From: Xanthobacteraceae bacterium
GTDB taxonomy: Bacteria > Pseudomonadota > Alphaproteobacteria > Rhizobiales > Xanthobacteraceae
NCBI GenBank assembly: GCA_022841625.1
Contig: JALHRD010000038.1
Location: 1-40,877 of the forward strand
Reading direction: 5' to 3'
Length of the DNA: 40,877 nucleotides
The translations under genes were made by a program, and so were the position numbers. Within the stretch, counting starts at the first letter, position 1; every line of letters starts with the position of its first letter. Under the pieces are notes generated by a model that saw nothing but the letters and a program-made list of their open reading frames with translations, was not told the DNA's origin and ran no database searches. Of the stretch, positions 16,206 to 23,815 are shown one piece after another.

Positions 16206-16936
16206 TGGCGCTGCTTGAAGTCTCCGGCCTGGGTAAGCGCTTTGGCGGGTTTGTCGCACTCGATGGTATCGATTTTGCGGTCGCTGCCGGCGAGCGCGTC
16301 GGGCTGATCGGCCCGAATGGGTCCGGCAAGTCGACATTGGTGAATTGCATCTGCGGTACGCTGGCGAACGACAGCGGTACCGTGCACTTCGATGGGGCGC
16401 CGATCGGTGGCTTCAAGGCGCACCAACGCACCCGACTCGGTTTGGCGCGCAGCTTCCAACTGCCGCGGCCGTTCATGAGCCTAACGGTGGCCGGCAATTT
16501 GCGCGTTCCGATGGTCTATACCGTCAATGCGCGCGGCGGCCGGCATCTTTCGGCCGCGGATATCGACGCGCGTTGCGCGGAACTTCTGCAATTGGTCGGT
16601 CTTGCTCCCAAGGCGGATCGCTTTCCGCGCGACCTGACGCAGGTGGAGATGCGCAAGCTTGAGCTCGCCCGGGCGATGGCGGCCGAACCTAAACTCCTGA
16701 TTGCCGACGAAGCCATGGCCGGTCTGTCGCAGGCCGAAGTGTCGGAAATCGTCGCGTTGCTGATCGATCTCAACAAGCGCGGCATCACCATCATCCTGAT
16801 CGAGCACATCATGCGCGCGGTGATGAGCTTTTCGGAACGGCTGGTGGTTCTGGTGTCCGGCAAGAAAATCGCCGACGGCCGCCCCGATGTCGTCATCCAG
16901 GATCCCGAGGTGGAGAGGGCATATCTTGGCCAGTAG
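16205..16936 (+). CDS. livG: ABC transporter ATP-binding protein LivG
   Basis: A 243-residue ATPase. Walker A is GPNGSGKST, the Walker B region is KLLIADEAMAGLS with the catalytic Glu in place, and the H-loop is IEHIMRAV. The ABC signature is unusual: where LivG normally has LPYGQQRRLEIARA, this protein has LTQVEMRKLELARA, lacking the G-Q core. The rest of the protein is intact and its length is normal, so it is probably functional with LivF supplying the canonical site. It couples to livM by one base and overlaps livF. Confidence 0.93.
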   Translation: MALLEVSGLGKRFGGFVALDGIDFAVAAGERVGLIGPNGSGKSTLVNCICGTLANDSGTVHFDGAPIGGFKAHQRTRLGLARSFQLPRPFMSLTVAGNLRVPMVYTVNARGGRHLSAADIDARCAELLQLVGLAPKADRFPRDLTQVEMRKLELARAMAAEPKLLIADEAMAGLSQAEVSEIVALLIDLNKRGITIILIEHIMRAVMSFSERLVVLVSGKKIADGRPDVVIQDPEVERAYLGQ

Positions 16937-17657
16937 CCTCACCATCGAGAGTGTCGACGCCGCCTATGGCGCCGTGCGGGTGCTCGAAAACGTCTCGCTC
17001 AACGTCAAGCCCGGTGAGACCGTCGTGCTGCTCGGCACCAATGGCAATGGCAAATCGACCCTGATGAAATGTGTGATGGGCATCGTCACGCCGCAGGCGG
17101 GGCGCATCACGGTCGAAATCGATGGCGAGCGCCACGATCTGGTCGGCCGTTCGACCGAAGAGATCGTCGATCTCGGCGTCGCGTTGGTGCCCGAAGGACG
17201 GCGGTTGTTTCCGCGGCTGACGGTCGAGGAAAACCTCCTGCTCGGCGCGTTCCGCCGCAAGGCCCGCGCTGCGATCAAAACCAACTTGGCGTTCTGCTTT
17301 GAATGCTTTCCGCGGCTGGCCGAACGGCGCTCGCAGCTTGCCGGCTCGATGAGCGGCGGCGAACAGCAAATGCTGGCGCTGGCGCGGGCCTTGATGTCGG
17401 CGCCGCGCCTGCTCTTGATCGACGAGCCTTCGGTTGGCCTCGCGCCGGTGCTGGTCAGCCGCACCATCGATAAGATCAAGGAGCTCAAGGAGCAATACAA
17501 GCTCACCGTTCTGATGGCGGAGCAGAATTTTCCGCAGGCCTTGCGTATCGCCGACCGCGGCTATGTGATCGTCCATGGCGAGATTGCGTTCGAGGGCCGC
17601 TCGGTGGATGAGCTCAACAATAACGACCTGATTAAGCGGTTCTATCTCGGGCTGTGA
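16926..17657 (+). CDS. livF: ABC transporter ATP-binding protein LivF
   Basis: A 243-residue ATPase if translation starts at TTG 16926 (LASSLTIESVDAAYGAVRVLENVSL), where GGAGAGG lies eight bases upstream; an in-frame ATG at 16887 would add 13 residues inside livG. Walker A GTNGNGKST, signature MSGGEQQMLALARAL, Walker B RLLLIDEPSVGLAP and the VLMAEQNF H-loop region (Gln/Asn replaces His, as is common in LivF) are present. Together with LivG, H and M it makes a full ABC import core. The binding protein is probably the one encoded convergently at 18722-19984. Confidence 0.92.
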   Translation: MASSLTIESVDAAYGAVRVLENVSLNVKPGETVVLLGTNGNGKSTLMKCVMGIVTPQAGRITVEIDGERHDLVGRSTEEIVDLGVALVPEGRRLFPRLTVEENLLLGAFRRKARAAIKTNLAFCFECFPRLAERRSQLAGSMSGGEQQMLALARALMSAPRLLLIDEPSVGLAPVLVSRTIDKIKELKEQYKLTVLMAEQNFPQALRIADRGYVIVHGEIAFEGRSVDELNNNDLIKRFYLGL

Positions 17658-17672
17658 CGCGTGGAGAATACA

Positions 17673-17786
17673 ATGGGTTGCGCGATCAAGCTGGCATTCA
17701 TGGCGTTGGTGTCGGCGGCGGGAGCGGTGGCGGCCGGTGAAGCGGCCAAGGCTGCTGGCATCCAGCCAAATCGATTTGCAACATAG
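17673..17786 (+). CDS. Candidate 37-residue secreted microprotein
   Basis: A short frame ATG 17673 to TAG 17786 with GGAG seven bases before the ATG. It reads MGCAIKLAFMALVSAAGAVAA and then GEAAKAAGIQPNRFAT: a short positive N-terminus, a hydrophobic core and an Ala-rich possible signal peptidase site, which leaves a tail of only 10-15 residues. It fills the gap between livF (15 bases) and the hydrolase (10 bases) exactly, which supports it being read from the same transcript. Alternatively it is the surviving 5' end of a lost binding-protein gene. No family is recognised. Confidence 0.45.
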   Translation: MGCAIKLAFMALVSAAGAVAAGEAAKAAGIQPNRFAT

Positions 17787-17796
17787 GACTGGACCC

Positions 17797-18669
17797 ATGC
17801 CCTATACAACAATCGACGGCGTTTCCATCAATTATGAGATTCTCGGCGATCGTGGGCCGTCGATGGCGCTATCGCCGGGCGGGCGCAATGGCTATGAAAA
17901 CATCCTGCCGGTCGCCAAACGGATGGCGGCGAACGGCTATCGGGTGCTGCTGCATGATCGGCGCAACTGCGGCGCGTCGGACGTGTCGTTCGATCCGAGC
18001 CGGTCGGAATATCAAGTCTGGGCCGACGATCTCGACGCATTGCTCAGGCAGTTCGCTATGGCGCCGGCAATCATTGGCGGCAGTTCGTCCGGCGCGCGGC
18101 TGGCGCTGACCTTCGCGCGGCGTCATCCGCGATCGGTGCGGGCGATGCTGCTGTGGCGGGTGACCGGCGGTAATTTCGCCGCCACGCGGCTGGCCGAAAA
18201 CTATTATGACAAATATGCCCGCCTGGCGGGTGAGGGCGGGATGGCGGCGGTCTGTGCCGAGGAGCATTTTGCCGAAGGAATTCGCCGGCGGCCGTCAAAC
18301 CGCGATCGCCTGATGGCGCTCGATCCCAAGCAATTCATCGCCATCATGCGGGCTTGGCGTGCGCCGTTTGTCGCCGGCGCCGACCTGCCGGTGATCGGGA
18401 CCAGCGAGGCTGACCTGCGTTCGATCCAGGCGCCGACCTGCATCATTCCAGGCAACGACCTCACGCATGGCAGCGCGACCGGGCTCAATGCCGCGCGATT
18501 GATGCCGAATGCCGAGGCGCATCGACTCAATGTCGAGGATCAGAACGTCGATCTGGTTCCGGCCGAGGAATGGTACAAGATGGTCGACGATATCGCGGCG
18601 ATCTTTCTCGACTTTTTGTCACGCAAGGTTACGCGTGAGGCGGTGCCGGCGTACGCGGCCGGCGGCTGA
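17797..18669 (+). CDS. Alpha/beta hydrolase (Ser nucleophile)
   Basis: A 290-residue alpha/beta hydrolase starting MPYTTIDGVSINYEILGDRGP. The glycine-rich oxyanion segment is ALSPGGRNG (usually HG), the strand LLHDRRNCGASD precedes the usual positions, and the nucleophile elbow is GGSSSG with Ser97. After the lid the acid segment reads CIIPGNDLTHGS, placing Asp and His three residues apart; no canonical late His is evident. The same PGxDxxH arrangement recurs in the hydrolase at 31786. An esterase, C-C hydrolase or amidase role for a compound taken up by LivHMGF is inferred. A strong hairpin follows the stop. Confidence 0.88.
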   Translation: MPYTTIDGVSINYEILGDRGPSMALSPGGRNGYENILPVAKRMAANGYRVLLHDRRNCGASDVSFDPSRSEYQVWADDLDALLRQFAMAPAIIGGSSSGARLALTFARRHPRSVRAMLLWRVTGGNFAATRLAENYYDKYARLAGEGGMAAVCAEEHFAEGIRRRPSNRDRLMALDPKQFIAIMRAWRAPFVAGADLPVIGTSEADLRSIQAPTCIIPGNDLTHGSATGLNAARLMPNAEAHRLNVEDQNVDLVPAEEWYKMVDDIAAIFLDFLSRKVTREAVPAYAAGG

Positions 18670-18678
18670 TAAAAGCAA

Positions 18679-18704
18679 GCGCCGCGCGGTTTCCCGCGCG
18701 GCGC
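18679..18704 (-). terminator. Bidirectional-type terminator hairpin between convergent genes
   Basis: An exact 11-base-pair stem, GCGCCGCGCGG (18679-18689) and CCGCGCGGCGC (18694-18704), with loop TTTC. Read on the minus strand it is followed by TTGCTTTT, so it is a good intrinsic terminator for the binding-protein gene at 18722; it may also stop transcripts from the plus strand. Confidence 0.8.
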
Positions 18705-18721
18705 TGCGGAAGCCTTCAGCG

Positions 18722-19984
18722 CTAGCGCGCTTTTTCGAAAGGATAGATCAGCGGCGCCGAGGCCCAGGCGCCGGGATCGACCACCTGCTGATACTCGATG
18801 CTGCGGAACTGGGCGGGGTCGTTGTTCTTGATGCCGCGGAATTGCACCTGCAACACGCGCGAATCGGCCCATTCGCCAAACTTGCCAAATGCGACGTCGC
18901 CGACAACGGTGCTGAAATTGCTCTTGCGGATATAGTCCGCAAGCGTGTTGTCGGCGAGACTTTTGGTGGCTTGAACCGCCTGTTCCAGCACCTGGAATTG
19001 CGCATAGGCCAGCGGCGCCATGTAATAGCCATAGGGGTCGATGCCTTCGGCGGGCGCGCGCTTCTGGTATTTGTCCAGCATGTCGGTAATGCCCGGGAAG
19101 TTCATCTTCGGGACCGGCAGCCAGAAATCGTAATTGGTCCAACCATTCAGCAGTGGGCCGAGCTGTGCCTTGATCGAAGTATTTTGCAGGCCGACCATGG
19201 CGCCGCCGATCAATTTCGGCCGGAAGTTCATTTCGCTGGCGGCGCGCACGATGCCGACCGAGTCCGGCGGATAGGAGCACACCACCACGATGTCCGGATT
19301 GGTCGCCGCGATCGCGCGCACGATTGGTGCGAAATCGGTGGCGTTCGGTGGATAGCGCCGGTCATAGACGATTTTCAGATTGTTCTTCTTGGCATTCTCG
19401 CGCGCGCCATCGCAGGCGTTCACGGCGAATTCGGCGTCGGCAGCGACCAGGGCGATCGTGGTCGGACGCGGATCCTGCTTCATCGCCATTTCGATGAAGC
19501 CTTTGGTGAAGGACGGCTTGGGGTCCGGTCCCGAGGGGATCATCACGAAATAATTTGGATAGTTGAACTCGGTGTTGACGCCGAGACCGAGCAAGCCGAT
19601 GAACAGCTTCTTGCGCTGCATCACCAATGGCATTGCGGGCGCCAGCATGTTGGTGGCGTAACCGCCCATGATCAGGTCGACCTTCTCGACATCCAGCAAT
19701 TGCGAATAGATGCCCGGAATGGTCGACGGGTTGGTCTGGTCGTCGCGGTAGATGAGGCGCACCGGCCGGCCGAGCAGTCCGCCTTTGGCGTTGACATCCT
19801 CTTCCCAGATGCGTTGTGCCAAAAGCGCGGACTTGCCGTTGGGTCCAAGCCCGCCGGTCATTGCCATGCTGAAGCCGATCCTGATCGGGGCCGCTTGCCC
19901 CATCACAGTCGTCGCGAAATGCGGCGCGGCCACTGCGGCAAGGCCGAGTTTGCCGACGGCGCGGCGTGTGATTGGTCGCGTCAT
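18722..19984 (-). CDS. ABC transporter substrate-binding protein (Leu/Ile/Val-binding type)
   Basis: A 420-residue periplasmic binding protein of the Peripla_BP_6 type. The ATG at 19984 has a strong GGGAGGA site eight bases upstream; an in-frame start at 20041 is not needed. The N-terminus has a twin-arginine signal, TRRAVGKLGLAAVAAPHFATTVMGQ, so export through Tat is likely. The mature part opens PIRIGFSMAMTGGLGPNGKSALLAQRIWEEDVNAKGGLLGRPV, typical of the family, followed by YRDDQTNPSTIPGIYSQLL. It is the only receptor in the window suited to LivHMGF, although it lies convergent to that operon. Confidence 0.93.
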   Translation of the reverse strand: MTRPITRRAVGKLGLAAVAAPHFATTVMGQAAPIRIGFSMAMTGGLGPNGKSALLAQRIWEEDVNAKGGLLGRPVRLIYRDDQTNPSTIPGIYSQLLDVEKVDLIMGGYATNMLAPAMPLVMQRKKLFIGLLGLGVNTEFNYPNYFVMIPSGPDPKPSFTKGFIEMAMKQDPRPTTIALVAADAEFAVNACDGARENAKKNNLKIVYDRRYPPNATDFAPIVRAIAATNPDIVVVCSYPPDSVGIVRAASEMNFRPKLIGGAMVGLQNTSIKAQLGPLLNGWTNYDFWLPVPKMNFPGITDMLDKYQKRAPAEGIDPYGYYMAPLAYAQFQVLEQAVQATKSLADNTLADYIRKSNFSTVVGDVAFGKFGEWADSRVLQVQFRGIKNNDPAQFRSIEYQQVVDPGAWASAPLIYPFEKAR

Positions 19985-20058
19985 ATTGCTTCCTCCCGTC
20001 ATTAATTTTGTCAATGTTATGCCATTTGGCCGGCTGCGCAAAGCGGGTCGCGGCCGTT

Positions 20059-22044
20059 TTAGCGCGCCGCCAATGCGACCGGCCCGGCAACATAAATCCG
20101 CCAGCCCCGCGCGCTGGTCTCCACCAGGCGCCAGTGTTCGCTGGTCGCGAACGGGTCCCGGCTCCAGGCGCCATCAAGCGCGGTCACGACGACGACGCGG
20201 CAGCCATATTTGGTCGCGAGGTCGCGCAGATCGTCGGGCCAGCCATCGCCGGAAAAGACCCGGTTGAACTGCGCGTCGATCGCCCGTAGCCGCTGACGCG
20301 GCATTGGCACAAATGGCAGCGCGAGATCGTATCCGGCGTAGCAGGAGCGGCGGTTCGACAACAACGCCCAGGACAGATTGCCTGGCCAAAGCGTCATTGA
20401 TTCCAGCAACATTGGATTGCTGCCGACACGATCCGCCGGACCGGCATGGCGGCGCACCGCCGTCCACATCTCAGGCGTTGCGGCGAAGGCTTCGCCAGCG
20501 GGGTCGCGCGTGCCGGAATAATTGTGCGCAAGAATCGCAAAGCCGCCGGGCAGTCCGAGCACCACCGCGACGAAGCCGGCGGCGGCCAGCCGGGGGCTGG
20601 TCGTGATCCATCGCACCAGACCGGCGACCGCGAACACCGTCAGCGCGAGGCAGGCCGGCAGCACTGCGCGCCAGCCAAGATCGTTATTGCCGCCAATGGT
20701 GCTCGCTATCAGCCAGGCCACGAGCAGGCTCGCGCCGGTCAGGTGGATCAGGATTGCAGCGATCCGTTTGCGCTCGGGATCGAAAGTCCGGGTGAGTTGC
20801 GCCATCGCGATCACGCCGGCGAAGTAGATTGCCGGCAGTTCAACCACCAACAGGACCAGCCAGAACGCCGGCATGTCGAGGAACTGCTGGACTATCGGCG
20901 GAAAAATGTCACCTAGCACTTCGACAGTCTGCAACATGATCGGCGCGCCGCCGCCGCGCGCGCTGAGGGCGAGCGCCTGGTCGTATAGCAACGGCGCCGC
21001 CAGCGCGGCGGCGGCGATCGCGGCAATCGCGCACCGTCCGAGCAGGGCCAAGCGCTGCGCGGACGCCACGGTCGTCAGCAGGACACCGCCGATCCAGATT
21101 GTCGCCACCGTGAAGGTCACGCCGCCGACCCAGACCGAACTCTCGAACGCGGCGACCACGACCAGCACAAACACGCCGATCAGGCCCAAGCTTTCTCGTC
21201 GCGTTAATTCCGAGAGCAGCAGCATTGCCAGCACAACGCATGATGCGGATGCGATGTGCTGTGGCACCCAGGCGGTTTGAAACAACCAGCCCGCAAAGCC
21301 GGTCTGCGGAACGATCACTGAATCGATTCCGGGAATGTAGGCGAGCAGCGGCCGCAGCGATCCGGTCGCGCAGACCAGGATGACGACCAGTGCCGCAAGC
21401 TTGCGGCCGCTGATCCAGGTGGCGAGGCCAATCATCAGCATCAGCGACGCAAAGGCGCTGAACCAGGTCAGCGCGGCATCGGCCTCCCATCCGCTGATCC
21501 CACTGAACAGGGCCAGCCCGGCTGCGCTGAAATGGAGGAGATAATAATAGACCAGGCGCGACGGTGCGCCCTCTTCGCCAAAGAATGGATTGCCCGGCGG
21601 CAGTCCGAGCCGGATCATCTCGTCGATCATCGCGACTTTGGCATGATCGAAAATTGGCGCGGCCAGAACGACCGCGCCGTCGGCGAATTTTGGCAGGATG
21701 GCCAGCGCCGGCCCGATTGCGAGAACGACTGCGCCAAGCCAGGCCCAGGCCGGTACCCCTGGGCTGCTCCGATCGCGCTCCAAAGGCTCCGCGTGTCGCC
21801 AGAGCGAATAGGCGCTGGCGGCCAGCGTCAGCGCCGTCACCATCGCGACGGTCGCGCGGTTGAAACCAATCAGCATGAACAGGGGCAGCGTCGCAGCGCT
21901 ATGGACCGCCCAACCGAGCGCGGGCGCGAGCGGTCCGATCAGCGCACGCTGCGGCAGCACCGCCCGCCCGACCGCCAGGCCGATGATGGTCCAAACCAGC
22001 AGGGCCGTAGCGGCGCCGAGAATGACATTGACGGTTGATGCCAT
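20059..22044 (-). CDS. Multi-pass membrane protein, GT-C-like
   Basis: A 661-residue protein with about 12-14 hydrophobic helices and a soluble C-terminal part of about 130 residues. After the third or fourth helix an extracytoplasmic loop reads IFDHAKVAMIDEMIRLGLPPGNPFFG followed by YYYLLHF near residue 167. An Asp at the membrane face of the first loop and a YYY-LH segment are features of GT-C fold glycosyltransferases and related lipid-linked sugar enzymes such as DUF2298 proteins. The C-terminus (GDGWPDDLRDLATKYGCRVVVVTALDG) resembles a small Rossmann-like segment. Exact function unknown. It starts 16 bases after the pdxA-like gene stop, with GGAG just before the ATG, so it is probably cotranscribed. 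Confidence 0.75.
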   Translation of the reverse strand: MASTVNVILGAATALLVWTIIGLAVGRAVLPQRALIGPLAPALGWAVHSAATLPLFMLIGFNRATVAMVTALTLAASAYSLWRHAEPLERDRSSPGVPAWAWLGAVVLAIGPALAILPKFADGAVVLAAPIFDHAKVAMIDEMIRLGLPPGNPFFGEEGAPSRLVYYYLLHFSAAGLALFSGISGWEADAALTWFSAFASLMLMIGLATWISGRKLAALVVILVCATGSLRPLLAYIPGIDSVIVPQTGFAGWLFQTAWVPQHIASASCVVLAMLLLSELTRRESLGLIGVFVLVVVAAFESSVWVGGVTFTVATIWIGGVLLTTVASAQRLALLGRCAIAAIAAAALAAPLLYDQALALSARGGGAPIMLQTVEVLGDIFPPIVQQFLDMPAFWLVLLVVELPAIYFAGVIAMAQLTRTFDPERKRIAAILIHLTGASLLVAWLIASTIGGNNDLGWRAVLPACLALTVFAVAGLVRWITTSPRLAAAGFVAVVLGLPGGFAILAHNYSGTRDPAGEAFAATPEMWTAVRRHAGPADRVGSNPMLLESMTLWPGNLSWALLSNRRSCYAGYDLALPFVPMPRQRLRAIDAQFNRVFSGDGWPDDLRDLATKYGCRVVVVTALDGAWSRDPFATSEHWRLVETSARGWRIYVAGPVALAAR

Positions 22045-22060
22045 GGGGCTCCGCTGCGGG

Positions 22061-23053
22061 TTATGCGGCCAGGCGCCGCGCGCCTGCCATCCGCAGCACG
22101 GCTTCGATCATGGCTTTCGGATCGGCGACGCCCTTGCCGGTAATGTCATGGGCGCTGCCGTGGGCGACCGAGGCAAACAGGATCGGCGTGCCGATCGCCA
22201 AGGCCGCCGCGGCATGGGCGGCCAGGAGTTTCGCGGCGATGTGGCCTTGGTCGTGCAGCATGACGACAAAGGCGTCGATGTTGCGCATGTGAAACATGGT
22301 GTCGGCCCCGAACGGCCCGGTCACCGCAAGTCCCGAGGCGGCCGCATCCGCGATCGCCGGCGCGACGATCTCGATCTCCTCGCGCCCAAATAATCCACCT
22401 TCGCCGGCATGCGGGTTCAACCCGCTGACTGCGATCCGGGGCGCCGTCACGCCCATCCGTTTAAGCGTGCGCGCGGTCTCGGCAATGACCCGGCCGATGC
22501 GTTCGCGCGTGATGGCGTCGAGCGCCTGCCGGACGCTCTGGTGCAGGGTCGCATGCGATATGCGGGTGTCGCCGAAGCACAGCATCATGAAGACGCTGTC
22601 TTCGGGCGTGCCGGTTTCGCGCGCCACAAAGGAGGGGTGGCCGTCGAATACAATCCCGGCCTGCGCGATCGAGGTCTCGTTCTGCGGCGCGGCTACCACT
22701 GCGTCGACGTGCTTCGCCATTGCCGCTTTCACGGCTATGCCGCAAAATGCGACCGAGGCGCGGCCGGCCGCGGCGCTGACCCGGCCCAGCGCGATGGCTT
22801 CGGGTTGCGGGCAAGCGAGCACCGCGAGCGAACCGCCGGTCCAATCGGCATTCGCGACCTGGCCAACCGGGCGCAGATCGACGGTCAAGCCGCAGGCCCT
22901 GGCATGGCGTTCAAGCACCGCCGGGTCGCTCACCAGGATGGGACGGCAGGCCGCCCGCACTGCCGGGTCGAGCGCGGCTTTCAGGCTGATTTCAGGTCCG
23001 ATGCCGGCGGGGTCGCCGGTCGCAATCGCAATGATCGGTTTGTCGGATGCCAT
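22061..23053 (-). CDS. PdxA-family NAD-dependent dehydrogenase/decarboxylase
   Basis: A 330-residue protein starting MASDKPIIAIATGDPAGIGPEISLKAAL, the classic PdxA opening. Later marks are GLNPHAGEGGLFGREE, ALHDQGH-type segment VVMLHDQGHIAAKLL, and AHDITGKGVADPKAMIEAV at the end. The segment normally reading PINK...GHTE is changed to PQNETSIAQAGIVFDGHPSF, so it is not the housekeeping pyridoxal enzyme by this view. The family also contains TphB, which oxidises the terephthalate diol, and D-threonate/erythronate 4-phosphate dehydrogenases; with dihydroxyphthalate-decarboxylase-like proteins and TTT receptors nearby, a catabolic dehydrogenase is as likely as vitamin B6 synthesis. No strong ribosome site precedes the ATG. 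Confidence 0.85.
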   Translation of the reverse strand: MASDKPIIAIATGDPAGIGPEISLKAALDPAVRAACRPILVSDPAVLERHARACGLTVDLRPVGQVANADWTGGSLAVLACPQPEAIALGRVSAAAGRASVAFCGIAVKAAMAKHVDAVVAAPQNETSIAQAGIVFDGHPSFVARETGTPEDSVFMMLCFGDTRISHATLHQSVRQALDAITRERIGRVIAETARTLKRMGVTAPRIAVSGLNPHAGEGGLFGREEIEIVAPAIADAAASGLAVTGPFGADTMFHMRNIDAFVVMLHDQGHIAAKLLAAHAAAALAIGTPILFASVAHGSAHDITGKGVADPKAMIEAVLRMAGARRLAA

Positions 23054-23136
23054 GGCGTATTCTATGTTGCGGGATGACCGAACGCCAATGGCGGCGCGGT
23101 CCATGAATTGTAGCGGCACGACAGAGCAGGGCGCAT

Positions 23137-23805
23137 TTGAAGACAACGATTGCTTCCCCGCTCGCTGCCTTTAGCCCCGCGGAGCGCCGCTTGATCCATC
23201 GGCTGCGCACGCCGGAGGCGGTGCAGCTGTATCTCAATCGCCTGCCCTATAACACCGAGCGTGGCGGCGAAACGCTGCGAAGCTTTCGGCAAGTGGTGCG
23301 GCATGGCACCGCCCATTGTCTCGAAGCGGCGCTGTTTGCTGCCTGTATCCTGGAGCAGCATGGCGATCCGCCACTGGTTTTGACCTTTGAGTCGGTGGAC
23401 GGCCTCGACCACGTCATCTTCATCTATCGCCGGCGCGGGCGTTGGGGTTCGGTGGCGCGGTCGCGCGATCCCGGCCTGCATGGCCGCAAGCCGGTGTTCC
23501 GCACGCTGCGCGCGCTCGCCATGAGCTATTTCGACGCCTATATCGATCCGACCGGATGCCTTGAAGGTTTCGCGCCGTTCGATCTGCGTGAACTCGGGCG
23601 TTACGATTGGCGGTTCTCGCGCAAGAACATGTGGGCGGTCGAGCGCGCGCTGATCGATGTGCCGCACCACCGCATCAAGGTGCCGCGCCGGCGCGTCGCG
23701 CGCATGCGCGTGCGTTACATGGCGTATCGGGAAAAATACGGCAAGAAGCCGCTGTTCTATCGCGGCCGGCAAACCTGGAAGGGGATTCCGACGGAGTTCT
23801 TATAG
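23137..23805 (+). CDS. Transglutaminase-fold protein of unknown role
   Basis: A 222-residue cytoplasmic protein whose first usable start is TTG 23137 (GCAGGG six bases upstream). The segment GTAHCLEAALFAACILEQHGDPPLVLTFES, then DHVIFIY, then GRWGSVARSRDPGL has the order Cys61-His92-Asp111 expected of the transglutaminase/papain-like triad. After it comes the PVFRTLRALAMSYFDAYIDPTG segment shared by similar unannotated bacterial proteins. The C-terminal third is very basic (KVPRRRVARMRVRYMAYREKYGKK), which could bind nucleic acid or phosphate. Function unknown. It is divergent from the PdxA gene and converges on the dehydrogenase gene with ten bases between. Confidence 0.75.
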   Translation: MKTTIASPLAAFSPAERRLIHRLRTPEAVQLYLNRLPYNTERGGETLRSFRQVVRHGTAHCLEAALFAACILEQHGDPPLVLTFESVDGLDHVIFIYRRRGRWGSVARSRDPGLHGRKPVFRTLRALAMSYFDAYIDPTGCLEGFAPFDLRELGRYDWRFSRKNMWAVERALIDVPHHRIKVPRRRVARMRVRYMAYREKYGKKPLFYRGRQTWKGIPTEFL

Positions 23806-23815
23806 GCGCGCCGCG

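Noticed and set aside
18509-20005. Long plus-strand frame opposite the binding-protein gene
   Set aside because: It has no recognisable domain and mirrors the strong coding signal of the minus-strand gene (Peripla_BP_6 with Tat signal).
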